DNA from: Bacteroidota bacterium
Lineage (GTDB): Bacteria > Bacteroidota > Bacteroidia > Chitinophagales > BACL12
Reading direction: 5' to 3'
Assembly: GCA_016124275.1 (NCBI GenBank)
Contig: WGOA01000017.1
Coordinates: 1 to 43,028 of the forward strand
DNA: 43,028 nucleotides
Made by a program: the position numbers and the translations under genes. This document shows positions 1 to 8,447 of the stretch, piece by piece. Position 1 is the first letter of the stretch, and every line of letters starts with the position of its first letter. The notes under the pieces are model-generated. The model saw only the letters and a program-made list of their open reading frames with translations, was not told where the DNA came from and did not search any database.

Positions 1-1
1 G

Positions 2-1552
2 GAGATCATCGATGTCTTGCAGGCGTTCCCGGATGAGATGATCATCTCCATGAACCGCAACAATCCGCGCCTTTTTGAGCCCTACCGGCTGCATCTGGAA
101 ACGGGCGAACTACGTCAGTTGGCCGAGAACCGCAACGTGCGCGAGCCCTTTACGTGGTGGGTCGCGGACCACGAGGGCAAGTTGCGGGTGGCCTTTAGTG
201 TCACGGACGGCATTAGAACCAACGTGCTCTACCGCGCCACGGAAGACGAGCCCTTCCGCAAAGTACTGACCACCGACTGGACGGAATACATGGAGCCGCG
301 CTTTTTTGATTTTGACAATGCCACCGTGTACGCCAGCAGCAACCTGGGCCGGGACAAGGCGGCCATCGTGCGCTACGACCTGGAGAACAACCGCGAAGTG
401 GAGGTTATTTTCGAGCATCCTGAGGTGGACGTTTACGACATGGGCTATTCCAGAAATCGCCGCAAACTCACGTGGGTAGGCTATGCGCACGACAAGTGGC
501 AAATGGTCTGGCTGGACAGCGCTGCCGCCCGGTTTATGCAGCGCGTGGAGCGCGAGTTAGGGCCAGATGTGGAGGTCAAAGTCAGCTCCATTGACGATTA
601 TGAAAACCGATTTGTGCTGCGCACCTACAGCGACCGCCACCTGGGCAGCTGGTACCTGTTTGACTACAGCACCGACAAATTGACTAAGCTGGCCGATGTC
701 AACGAGCAGATTAATCCGGACGAAATGGCTGAGATGCGCCCCATCCAGTTCAACGCCAGAGACGGAATGCCGCTCCACGGCTACCTGACCCTTCCCCCGG
801 GACGCCAGGCCAAAAATCTGCCTGTCGTGGTTAACCCGCACGGTGGCCCGCGCACCCGCAATTACTGGGGCTTTAATTCCGAAGTGCAATTGCTGGCCAA
901 CCGCGGCTACGCCGTGCTGCAAGTCAATTACCGGGGCTCTACCGGTTACGGACGGGCGTTTGCCAACGCTGGTTTTGGGCAGTGGGGCGGCGGCATCCAG
1001 AACGACCTTACCGATGGCGTGGACTGGCTCATCGAGCAGGGCATCGCCGACCCGGACCGCATCGGCATTTACGGGTTTAGTTTCGGCGGCTACTGCGCCC
1101 TGGCCGGCCTGAGCCTGACCCCGGACCGCTACGCCTGCGGCGCCAGCTACGGCGGCCTAACCGACCTCTTCGCCTACGTGGACTCGCTCCCGCCCATCTG
1201 GCAACCCTACCGCGCCATGATCATGACCATGGTGGGCGATCCGGCCCGCGATAGCCTGCGCATGGATGCTGCTTCGCCCGGCCGCCATCTGGACCAGATT
1301 TACGCGCCGCTGTTGGTTGCCCACGGCGTCAATGACAGCCGGGTCCACGTTCAGCACGCCCGCAATCTGGTCGAAGGGCTGCATGCCCAGGGCAACGACG
1401 TGTACTATTTAGAACGGCCAGACGAAGGGCACCAGTTCATGGGCGAGGAAAGCCGTCAGGAGTTTTATCGGGCGCTGGCCGGGTTTTTGCACCGCTACAT
1501 GCCGGTGGAAGAAGAGGAGTTGGAGGTGACGACAGCGGGGGAGTTGAGGTAG
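2..1552 (+). CDS. S9 family (prolyl oligopeptidase-type) peptidase, 5' partial
   Basis: C-terminal part of a serine peptidase of the prolyl oligopeptidase / acylaminoacyl-peptidase family. The reading frame is open to the window edge, so the true start lies upstream; the TTG at 17 is not a convincing start. The visible N-terminal half looks like a beta-propeller of the TolB type, and the alpha/beta hydrolase half begins near codon 245, counted from the TTG at 17. The catalytic triad is visible: Ser355 in GFSFGGY, Asp440 in HGVNDSR and His472 in DEGHQF. Such enzymes cleave short peptides, usually in the periplasm or cytosol; the targeting signal is outside the window. The stop codon is 13 bases from the stop of the convergent DUF262 gene. 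Family assignment is firm; the substrate is unknown. Confidence 0.9.
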   Translation, partial: EIIDVLQAFPDEMIISMNRNNPRLFEPYRLHLETGELRQLAENRNVREPFTWWVADHEGKLRVAFSVTDGIRTNVLYRATEDEPFRKVLTTDWTEYMEPRFFDFDNATVYASSNLGRDKAAIVRYDLENNREVEVIFEHPEVDVYDMGYSRNRRKLTWVGYAHDKWQMVWLDSAAARFMQRVERELGPDVEVKVSSIDDYENRFVLRTYSDRHLGSWYLFDYSTDKLTKLADVNEQINPDEMAEMRPIQFNARDGMPLHGYLTLPPGRQAKNLPVVVNPHGGPRTRNYWGFNSEVQLLANRGYAVLQVNYRGSTGYGRAFANAGFGQWGGGIQNDLTDGVDWLIEQGIADPDRIGIYGFSFGGYCALAGLSLTPDRYACGASYGGLTDLFAYVDSLPPIWQPYRAMIMTMVGDPARDSLRMDAASPGRHLDQIYAPLLVAHGVNDSRVHVQHARNLVEGLHAQGNDVYYLERPDEGHQFMGEESRQEFYRALAGFLHRYMPVEEEELEVTTAGELR

Positions 1553-1565
1553 GTGGGGATCCAAT

Positions 1566-3269
1566 TTATCCCTGGTCAGCATAAGAAATTCTCCAGATTG
1601 AAGTGGCTCTCCGCGCGAACTCATATTGTCGAGCGTCCAAGGCGGTTGGGTTCCAAACATTAAAGTCTAAGGCTTTTGTCATTTCATACTGACTTTTCAC
1701 ATAAAATTGCTTCTTATTCTCAAATGGCATTGTTTGACATGCTTTGTTCAAATGATCTTCAAGAAGCGTATAGTTGCCTAATCTGTAGGTGAAGTTTAAT
1801 CTGATTGCATGAGGAAACTCTTGATCCCAGCCTGCGTCTGGATTTTCTGGCAAGATATGTTCGATAGTACCAGGATCAAGCTCAAAGTCCCTATCCCCGC
1901 CCTGCATGAAGCTATTCTCCAACTCAAACAACAGGTATCGGACAAGCTTTTTGCTTCGACCATATGAGTATAATTCCAGGGTAGAAAAATTGTGCAAGAA
2001 GTCAGTGTCAGAAACATAAAGCTCTGTAAGGTCACGAAACATTCCTTGTGCAGAAGTTATTAAATTATTAAATATTTTCTGCGATACACTATTGTACAAC
2101 TCCTCCATTCTGTTTGCCTGACGACTACTCACAATATTATATCTAAATGATATAATTGAAACGACCTTTAGTGCTCGATCAAACTCCTGATCAGATAACT
2201 TTTCTTTGGCTACCATAAGTAAAGGCAACTGCTCATTAACCCCAAACAACTTCATTTCCCGAATTCTCTTCATTCTTTCTCTATTTCCTTGCCAATAGAC
2301 ATGGAAAGGATCTTGAAGGGCTAAGTAGATTTCAGCATATGCATCTAAGGAATTTAATAAATCAAATACTGATTCATTTGATTTTATTTCTTTTTTTATG
2401 GTTTTAAAAAGTTGCTCTTGTCTGACCAATGGCTTTCTTGAAATCCAAAAATGCCGAAGAAATGCGGGGAATTTTTCTATTCCTACACTCGTAGCTATCT
2501 TATTCCAGATTGCTTTTGCTATACGGAGATCTGAGGCTGTAATTAAAGAAAATAAATAATTTTTTAGCAAATCTGTTACAGTCAGATCTACCCCTCTGTA
2601 GTTAAGTGTTTCAAACAAAGTGTATGCACTGAGTTCGTCTTCCACTTCAATTTTGATGAACATTGTTTTGTCGCCAATTGATTTACTCAGGAAGGTTGCT
2701 AAGTCAGATCCGTTGGCATTGGGAAAGCGTTCCCCGATTTTTATATAAAAGAAGGTATATCCGGCCCAAAGCAGTCGATCGGAGTCCGTTAAAGTCTTTT
2801 CGTTCTGTGGCGCTTGTAATTGCAGCAGATTTCTTTGATAAAAAGGGTCATTGTTTTCATTAAGAAAAAGCTTGCTTGAATATAGGAGCGAGGCAGGATC
2901 CTTTTGACCTAAAAATCCTCTCCTTAGTTCATTTATTCTTTCGGCATTTTCCTGAGGTTCAATACCGCCATCAATTAAATCTTGAATTCTTTTTATTGTT
3001 GCAAGAGCTATAAGACTTAAGGTTGTGAACCTTTGTTGTCCATCGATCACCAGAAACTGTTTGTCACCAATTTTCTGCAGGACCACCGCACCCATATAGT
3101 GGTCCTTGCCAGTAGTCAACAAAATTTTTATATCTTCCCATAAGTCCATCCAGTTGTCATCTTTCCAAGAGTAATCTCTTTGAAAAACCGGGACCTTATA
3201 GGTAAGACCATTTCCGAGCAGACCACTCAGGCTTGCAGTACTCGGTGTCATTATGTTTTTGTCACTCAT
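1566..3269 (-). CDS. DUF262 and DUF1524 domain protein (GmrSD-like nuclease)
   Basis: A 567-residue protein with both halves of the GmrSD type IV restriction family. The N-terminal DUF262 domain shows VPVFQRDYSW (26-35) and DGQQR (76-80), the NTP-binding/nickase signature. The C-terminal DUF1524 His-Me-type nuclease domain shows IEHILP (His471) followed by LGNYTLL and a downstream Asn/Lys-rich segment. Known relatives attack modified phage DNA; the target here is unknown. The gene is visibly AT-rich against its neighbours (bases 2341-2400 contain 12 G/C in 60), which suggests horizontal transfer. It sits alone between two convergent genes with no partner modification gene. ATG at 3269 is used; Met7 is an alternative. 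A TAGCTTTG box on the minus strand at 3460-3453 could be its -7 element, but no good -33 is visible. Confidence 0.88.
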   Translation of the reverse strand: MSDKNIMTPSTASLSGLLGNGLTYKVPVFQRDYSWKDDNWMDLWEDIKILLTTGKDHYMGAVVLQKIGDKQFLVIDGQQRFTTLSLIALATIKRIQDLIDGGIEPQENAERINELRRGFLGQKDPASLLYSSKLFLNENNDPFYQRNLLQLQAPQNEKTLTDSDRLLWAGYTFFYIKIGERFPNANGSDLATFLSKSIGDKTMFIKIEVEDELSAYTLFETLNYRGVDLTVTDLLKNYLFSLITASDLRIAKAIWNKIATSVGIEKFPAFLRHFWISRKPLVRQEQLFKTIKKEIKSNESVFDLLNSLDAYAEIYLALQDPFHVYWQGNRERMKRIREMKLFGVNEQLPLLMVAKEKLSDQEFDRALKVVSIISFRYNIVSSRQANRMEELYNSVSQKIFNNLITSAQGMFRDLTELYVSDTDFLHNFSTLELYSYGRSKKLVRYLLFELENSFMQGGDRDFELDPGTIEHILPENPDAGWDQEFPHAIRLNFTYRLGNYTLLEDHLNKACQTMPFENKKQFYVKSQYEMTKALDFNVWNPTALDARQYEFARRATSIWRISYADQG

Positions 3270-3501
3270 ATATTATCAGCATAAAAAAACTGTTTTTTAA
3301 TCAAAGAGTCAGGCAAACAATTTGATTTTTGACATATTTATACACATTAATAAAATCCATATAAAAAAATGAAAGGCCCTTGTCTTGCTGGTTTTTAAAA
3401 GCAACCTAAATCTCCACACCACAAGGTTAGGAAGTTGCTTGCCGGCATGTTGCAAAGCTAAATCTTTCTCCCTGTATTGATTGCTCGCTGCTTATTCTAC
3501 A

Positions 3502-4758
3502 TTATCCCTTGCACTCCCAAAACCGCGTGCGCTCCATATTGAGTACAGGCTTTGCAGCACCTTCCGACCCCATCTCCACCAGCGCCGCATCCTCCTCCAC
3601 CAAAAACAAATCCGACGCAATGCGGTCTGCGAAGAAGCGCCCGCTTGCCGTCAGGAACCAATGCCCATCGCGCAGGGCAAGCTGCCCGCCGTCCAGCCAA
3701 GGTTGCGCCAACGAAGCCACTGCAGCAAAAGCCCTTTCGCCAAAGCGCACTTGCAAAGCTTCCAGGTCCACTCCCCAGGTTGTCCGCAAACCGGTCATCA
3801 GCGATTCGTTCAGTTGGTCGGCCGGGCTGAGTTGTTCGCTTTCGGAAGGAAGTAGGCCTGCTTCAATCTGCGTAACATACTTTATGTTATGCGAAACATT
3901 CCAACTTCTATGGTTTCCGATGAAGCTGTGCGCAGCTGGCCCGAGGCCCAGGTAGGGTTCGCCGGTCCAGTATGATGTGTTGTGCCGGGCAAATGCACCG
4001 GGGCGGCAGAAGTTGCTGATTTCGTAGTGCACATAGCCGGCTTCTGCCATTGCGACTTCCATTTGCTGGAACTGGCGGCTGGCCTGCTCATCGTCGGTAT
4101 TGGGAGACTTGCCCTGGCGCACAAAGTGCGCCAGCGCCGTACCTGTTTCGACCGTTAAAGCATAAGCAGAAATATGGTCGGGATTTGCGGTAAAAAGCTG
4201 TTGCAGGTTGGCCATCCAGGCGGCATCGTCCAGGCCTGGGCTGCCGTAGATGAGGTCTGCGTTGACGTGCCTGAACCCCGCTGCCGCGGCAAGGTCAAGG
4301 CAGGTACGCGCCTGTGCCGTGTTGTGGGCGCGGTTCATCCAGGACAAATCCTGGTCGCGAAAGCTCTGGATGCCGATGCTCAGGCGGTTTACCGGCGTTT
4401 GGCGCAAAGCGGCCAGTCGGTCCGCGTCCAGGTCATCGGGGTTCGCTTCCAGCGTAACTTCGGCATCGGAAGCAATCGGGAAAAGCCGGTAAAGCGCTTC
4501 AAAAAGCTGCTCCCATTGCGGCGGTGTCAGCACCGACGGAGTGCCGCCGCCCAGGTAAAGGCTGGTGATGGGGGTGGGGGGACTGCCGTGGGCAGGGGAG
4601 CTACCGGAGTGCGCTCCAAAGAAATCGCGGCGCAGCTCGGCTTCGCGCACGATTGCCGCTACTACAGCGTTCGTATTTTCGAGCTGCGTAGAAAAATGGA
4701 AATTGCAATAATGGCAGGCCTGCCGACAAAAGGGTACATGAACGTAGATTCCAGCCAT
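3502..4758 (-). CDS. hemW: HemW-type radical SAM protein (heme chaperone)
   Basis: A 418-residue radical SAM protein related to oxygen-independent coproporphyrinogen III oxidase. The cluster motif is CRQACHYC (Cys11, Cys15, Cys18) followed by NF, the CxxxCxxCxF form typical of HemW rather than HemN. GGGTPS follows, and the heme-binding HNxxYW motif is present as HNTSYW before GLGPAAHSF. HemW binds heme and is thought to hand it to target proteins; it is not an established coproporphyrinogen oxidase. The frame is open for 63 more codons upstream, but MAGIYVHVPFC is the conserved family N-terminus, so ATG at 4758 is chosen. That start codon overlaps the ATG of the divergent Omp85 gene on the other strand. 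hemD lies nearby on the plus strand. Confidence 0.93.
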   Translation of the reverse strand: MAGIYVHVPFCRQACHYCNFHFSTQLENTNAVVAAIVREAELRRDFFGAHSGSSPAHGSPPTPITSLYLGGGTPSVLTPPQWEQLFEALYRLFPIASDAEVTLEANPDDLDADRLAALRQTPVNRLSIGIQSFRDQDLSWMNRAHNTAQARTCLDLAAAAGFRHVNADLIYGSPGLDDAAWMANLQQLFTANPDHISAYALTVETGTALAHFVRQGKSPNTDDEQASRQFQQMEVAMAEAGYVHYEISNFCRPGAFARHNTSYWTGEPYLGLGPAAHSFIGNHRSWNVSHNIKYVTQIEAGLLPSESEQLSPADQLNESLMTGLRTTWGVDLEALQVRFGERAFAAVASLAQPWLDGGQLALRDGHWFLTASGRFFADRIASDLFLVEEDAALVEMGSEGAAKPVLNMERTRFWECKG

Positions 4759-6601
4759 GCCAGGTAGGGTTTTGCCAGCACTTGCGGGCCTGTTGCTGCT
4801 CTGCCTGGGCTTCTTGGCACCGTGCTCGCTTGCCGCACAAAACTCGCATTTTCTGGCCATCCACCTGCTGGACTCGGCCAGCCTTCCCGGCAAACAAAAG
4901 TTGCCCGGAAGCGTGAGCAAGTTGCCAGAGAGCGTGAGCACTTCCACTGATGCCCAAAAAGAGCTGGAGGATCTGCTGCAAACCCTGCGGGCTGACGGCT
5001 ACCTGCAAGCGCGCGCCACGATCACCAGCCAGACCAGCGACACCACGCATGCCGAGTTGTTCCTGGGGCCGGAAATGCGCTGGGTTACGCTGCATGCGGG
5101 CAATGTGGACGAAGCTTTTTTGCGCGGCGCGGGGTTCCGGGAGCGCAATTTTCTGGACCGACCCGTGCGGCCAGACGATGTGGTGGTCATGACCGAGCGG
5201 CTGTTGCGCTATGCCGAAGACAACGGTTACCCCTTTGCCGAAGTGCGCCTGGACAGTTTTGTTTTCACGCCGCCGCCGTCGGGCGAAGGGCCCTTGGGCG
5301 TTGAAGCGAGTTTGTACATGCGTCCTTACAGGCTCATCATCCTGGATTCCATTCGGCTGATCGGCGAGAGCATTCGGCTTTCGCCAGCCTACCTGCGGCA
5401 ATACCTCGGGCTGCGCGAAGGCATGCCCTACAACGAGTCTGCGGTGAACGCCATCTCGTCCCGCATCCGCGAACTCGGCTTTGTGCGCGAAACCCAGCCT
5501 CCTGTGGTGCAGTTTTTTGCAGACCGGGCGGTGATCGGGCTGTATTTAGCGGAGGTCAACGCCAACCAGTTTGATTTTCTGGTGGGTGTGCTGCCAAACT
5601 CGGCCATTACCGGCAAACTGGCGCTGACCGGCGAGGCCAACCTGCAATTGTTCAACACGCTGGCCATTGGCGAAGAAATCAGGCTGATTTACCGCCGTTT
5701 GCAGGCCGGCACGCAGGAGCTGGACCTAAACCTGGTCTTTCCCTACCTGCCGTATTTGCCCATCGGCGCTCACCTGGATTTTGACCTTTATCTGCGCGAC
5801 AGTTCGTTTCTGGAACGCGGCACCGATTTCGGGCTGCGCTATTCGTTTGGCGGTCAGGACTACCTGGAGGGTTTTTTGCAAAACGAGCGCTACGTGCTTC
5901 TGAACCCGGACACGGCGTCGATCAGGGTAACCAGGGCCCTTCCCCCGAATTTGGACGTGGGCGTAAACCGCTACGGTTTGGCGGTGCAGCGCGAGCGCCT
6001 GGACTACCGCTACAACCCGCGCCGCGGCTGGACAGTTTACTTGCGCGGCAGCGCCGGGCGGCGCGAAGTGTTGCAAAACAATGCCATCACTGCTATAAAC
6101 GATCCCGGTGAGCCGGAATTTGACTACGCCACGCTTTACGACAGCATCAGCGGCTCGCAGGCCAGTTTTCAGCTCAGCGGCAAGCTGGGCTGGTTTCAGC
6201 CAGTCGGCGCGCGCTCGGTTTTTCACGCGGGTTGGCAGGGCGGATTGTTGCGCGGTGGGCTATTGCTGCAAAACGAATTGTTCCGCCTGGGCGGCTATCG
6301 GCGGCTGCGCGGCTTTGACGAAGAATCCATTTTTGCCAATCATTTCCACATTGCCACAATCGAATACCGATTTTTGCTCGGGCAGAACAGCCGCTTTGCG
6401 ATCTTTGGCGACCTGGCCTGGCTGGAGGAACAGCGGCTGGGGGTCAATCGCCGGGACACGCCTTACGGGTTCGGCGCCGGGCTGGACTTTGAAACGTCCG
6501 CCGGTATTTTCGGACTTTCGTACGCGCTGGGCAGCCAGCGGGGCAATCCCATCGCGTTTCGAGAGGCCAAAATTCACTTCGGTTACGTCAACCGTTTCTA
6601 G
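4757..6601 (+). CDS. Omp85-superfamily outer membrane protein (BamA/TamA-like)
   Basis: A 614-residue outer-membrane protein. It begins with a hydrophobic signal peptide ending near CSLAAQ (about residue 27), which fixes the start at ATG 4757. The region of about residues 60-270 looks like POTRA material, with LDSIRLIGE, LREGMPYNES and IRELGFV. The C-terminal half is a beta-barrel carrying the Omp85 loop-6 motif as RRLRGF (Arg518-Phe520), then alternating-residue strands to the terminal aromatic NRF. Omp85 proteins insert or translocate proteins or lipids at the outer membrane. This one is shorter than a typical Bacteroidota BamA (five POTRA repeats) and is more likely an accessory, TamA-like member. 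DUF4271 follows after three bases, so the two are probably co-transcribed. Its promoter must lie inside hemW; a weak TATTTTCG box is at 4674-4681. Confidence 0.85.
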   Translation: MPGRVLPALAGLLLLCLGFLAPCSLAAQNSHFLAIHLLDSASLPGKQKLPGSVSKLPESVSTSTDAQKELEDLLQTLRADGYLQARATITSQTSDTTHAELFLGPEMRWVTLHAGNVDEAFLRGAGFRERNFLDRPVRPDDVVVMTERLLRYAEDNGYPFAEVRLDSFVFTPPPSGEGPLGVEASLYMRPYRLIILDSIRLIGESIRLSPAYLRQYLGLREGMPYNESAVNAISSRIRELGFVRETQPPVVQFFADRAVIGLYLAEVNANQFDFLVGVLPNSAITGKLALTGEANLQLFNTLAIGEEIRLIYRRLQAGTQELDLNLVFPYLPYLPIGAHLDFDLYLRDSSFLERGTDFGLRYSFGGQDYLEGFLQNERYVLLNPDTASIRVTRALPPNLDVGVNRYGLAVQRERLDYRYNPRRGWTVYLRGSAGRREVLQNNAITAINDPGEPEFDYATLYDSISGSQASFQLSGKLGWFQPVGARSVFHAGWQGGLLRGGLLLQNELFRLGGYRRLRGFDEESIFANHFHIATIEYRFLLGQNSRFAIFGDLAWLEEQRLGVNRRDTPYGFGAGLDFETSAGIFGLSYALGSQRGNPIAFREAKIHFGYVNRF

Positions 6602-6604
6602 CGC

Positions 6605-7588
6605 ATGCACAGGCTTGGTTCGGGCAATACCATCGGTTTTTTCTTCCGGGCGAAAGGGGAGGCGGTGCGCTGTGCAGCGGCGTTTCGCGCCAGCGTGTTG
6701 CTGGTGTTGGGGTTGGTTTTTTTGGGGCTGGCAAGCGCCCAACGCCATCCCGACGACGGATTGCTGATTTGGCCGGCAGACTCCCTGGCTGCAGATTCTG
6801 CAGACCGTTTGACCCGCCAGGCCGTTGACCCACGGGTTTGGGATCAACTCCATGTTGTCCCGCCAGGGTTGCGGCCGGTGGTTGAAGAAAGCGATCTTCA
6901 ACCGCTGCGGCTGAGCAGCCGGCAGGTCGTGGATCACAAGGACTGGTTGTTCTTGTGGCTTTTGGGCCTGGTAGTCTTGCTGGCCGTCATCCGCGTGCAG
7001 TTTGCGCGCGATGTGCGCGAATGGTGGCGGGCCTTGTGGAACCGCAACCTGGCGCACCAGCTTCAGCGAGACCGCGAGTTCGCGTTGACGCCCCACGGGC
7101 TCCTGTTGTTCCTGTTGTTTTCCGCTACCCTGGGCACCTGGTGCTGGCTGGTGTTGCTTCGGTTAAGGGTGACGGAGCTTCCCGGTTTGGGAAACCTCAC
7201 GCTCCTGGCCTGTGTGGTGGCTGTGATGTTCGTGTTTTTTATTCGCGATGCGCTGCGCCGCCTCACGGGCTTGTTGTTCCGGGCCGAGGAGGAGATGGCT
7301 TTTTTTGGGTTTGAAATCACCCTGCTGCAGGCGCTGGCCGGGGGCATGTTGTTGCCTTTTCTTTTTGTGATCGGTTTTGCGCCCGATCCGGTAGGGGGGT
7401 GGGGGGTATTGACTTCAGTGGTCTTGCTGCTTTTTTTGTTTGGTTGGCGGTCCTTAAGGGGACTTCAAGTGGGCTCAGGATCTTTGCGCCACAATGGGTT
7501 TGCTTTTGTTGTGTATATTTGCACGCTCGAAATCGCTCCGATAGCCGTTGCTATTAAAGGTATAACGAGTTGGTTATCAATTGGTTAA
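6605..7588 (+). CDS. DUF4271 membrane protein
   Basis: A 327-residue integral membrane protein of the DUF4271 type, a Bacteroidota family of unknown function commonly found beside hemD, as it is here. The N-terminus holds a signal-peptide-like hydrophobic segment ending in GLASAQ, then a periplasmic linker of about 70 residues. About six to seven hydrophobic helices follow, beginning with WLFLWLLGLVVLLAV. A GTG at 6665 would give a more compact signal peptide than the ATG at 6605, so the start is not settled. The gene starts three bases after the Omp85 gene and overlaps hemD by eight bases in the annotation used here. I assign no biochemical role. Confidence 0.8.
   Translation: MHRLGSGNTIGFFFRAKGEAVRCAAAFRASVLLVLGLVFLGLASAQRHPDDGLLIWPADSLAADSADRLTRQAVDPRVWDQLHVVPPGLRPVVEESDLQPLRLSSRQVVDHKDWLFLWLLGLVVLLAVIRVQFARDVREWWRALWNRNLAHQLQRDREFALTPHGLLLFLLFSATLGTWCWLVLLRLRVTELPGLGNLTLLACVVAVMFVFFIRDALRRLTGLLFRAEEEMAFFGFEITLLQALAGGMLLPFLFVIGFAPDPVGGWGVLTSVVLLLFLFGWRSLRGLQVGSGSLRHNGFAFVVYICTLEIAPIAVAIKGITSWLSIG
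7514..7521 (+). promoter_or_regulatory. Candidate -7 box for hemD
   Basis: TATATTTG matches the Bacteroidota -7 consensus TAnnTTTG exactly, inside the 3' end of DUF4271 and 60 bases before the TTG start of hemD. There is no TTTG at the usual 19-21 base distance upstream, so the promoter call is tentative. Confidence 0.35.
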
Positions 7589-8387
7589 ACAGTTTTTGGT
7601 GGCTAAGGTTAAACCCAACGTTTTGACTGCGGACCCTTCAAAGCGGCCTGTGAAATCCATCCTGATTTCACAGCCTAAGCCTGAAGGCAAGTCTCCGTAT
7701 CTGGAACTTGCGGAAAGGCACCACATTAAAATAGACTTCCGCCCGTTTATTCAGGTGGATCCTATTGACAGCAAGGAGTTTCGAAAGTCAAAAGTTCATA
7801 TTGAAGAATTTTCGGCGGTTATCTTTAACAGCCGGCACGCCATTGATCACTTCTTCCGCATTTCCGAAGAATTGCGGGTCAAGCATTCAGCAGACCTCAA
7901 ATTCTTTTGCGATTCGGAGGCCGTAGCCCTCTACTTGCAGAAGTACACCCAGTATAGAAAGCGCAAAGTTTTTTTCGGCAAAGGCAACCTCCAAAGCCTG
8001 CTGGACTTGTTGCTCAAGCATAAGGACAAGGAGAGTTTTCTGTTTCCCTGTTCTGACATTCGCGCCCCGGAGATTCCGGATTTCCTGACCAAAAAGGGCT
8101 TCAAGTTTGCGGAAGCCATCATTTATCGCACGGTTGTTGCCGACTTATCGGACCTCAAAGAGATTTTTTACGACATGATCGTGTTTTTTAGCCCGGCAGG
8201 ACTAAAATCGCTGTTTATCAATTTCCCGGACTTCCAGCAGAACAACACGCGCATTGCGGCTTTTGGCAGTTCTACAAAGAATGCGGTGTTGGAGTACAAC
8301 CTTCGCCTGGACGTGGAGGCTCCACTGCCTGATCTGCCCTCCATGACCGCCGCTATAGAGCGCTATCTGCGCGAGGTAAACGGATAG
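7581..8387 (+). CDS. hemD: Uroporphyrinogen-III synthase
   Basis: A HemD-family protein of up to 268 residues that would cyclise and invert ring D of hydroxymethylbilane to form uroporphyrinogen III in heme and siroheme synthesis. Recognisable segments are KSILISQPKPEGKSPY near the start, IDFRPFIQV, VIFNSRHAIDHF, FLFPCSDIR, ytRT-like IIYRTVV and FFSPAGLKSLF. HemD sequences are weakly conserved, but these blocks match the Bacteroidota form. No ATG fits the N-terminus: TTG 7581 and TTG 7596 are possible, and GTG 7650 gives the shortest family-like N-terminus (MKSILISQPKP). A TATATTTG box at 7514-7521, inside the end of DUF4271, could be its own -7 element. Confidence 0.85.
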   Translation: MVKQFLVAKVKPNVLTADPSKRPVKSILISQPKPEGKSPYLELAERHHIKIDFRPFIQVDPIDSKEFRKSKVHIEEFSAVIFNSRHAIDHFFRISEELRVKHSADLKFFCDSEAVALYLQKYTQYRKRKVFFGKGNLQSLLDLLLKHKDKESFLFPCSDIRAPEIPDFLTKKGFKFAEAIIYRTVVADLSDLKEIFYDMIVFFSPAGLKSLFINFPDFQQNNTRIAAFGSSTKNAVLEYNLRLDVEAPLPDLPSMTAAIERYLREVNG

Positions 8388-8447
8388 CGAGCAGCTTCGC
8401 AGTTGCTTCGGGAACGCGGGCCCTTCGCCAGAAACATAAAATTTATT

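Noticed and set aside
17-1552. TTG at 17 as the true start of the S9 peptidase
   Set aside because: The frame is open to the first bases of the window and the propeller domain is incomplete, so the gene is truncated by the window edge.
3338-3346. TTATACACA matches the DnaA box consensus TTATNCACA exactly
   Set aside because: It is a single copy in AT-rich intergenic DNA with no cluster of further boxes and no dnaA or dnaN nearby, so an origin is not supported.
4570-4598. G-rich run with four G-tracts (possible quadruplex)
   Set aside because: It falls inside hemW, where Pro- and Ser-rich coding in a GC-rich genome explains it; similar G-runs appear in other genes here (7394-7407 and 9259-9290).
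4601-5401. 266-codon open frame on the minus strand across the hemW/Omp85 junction
   Set aside because: It lies in shadow frames of both genes and its translation is low-complexity with no recognisable domain.
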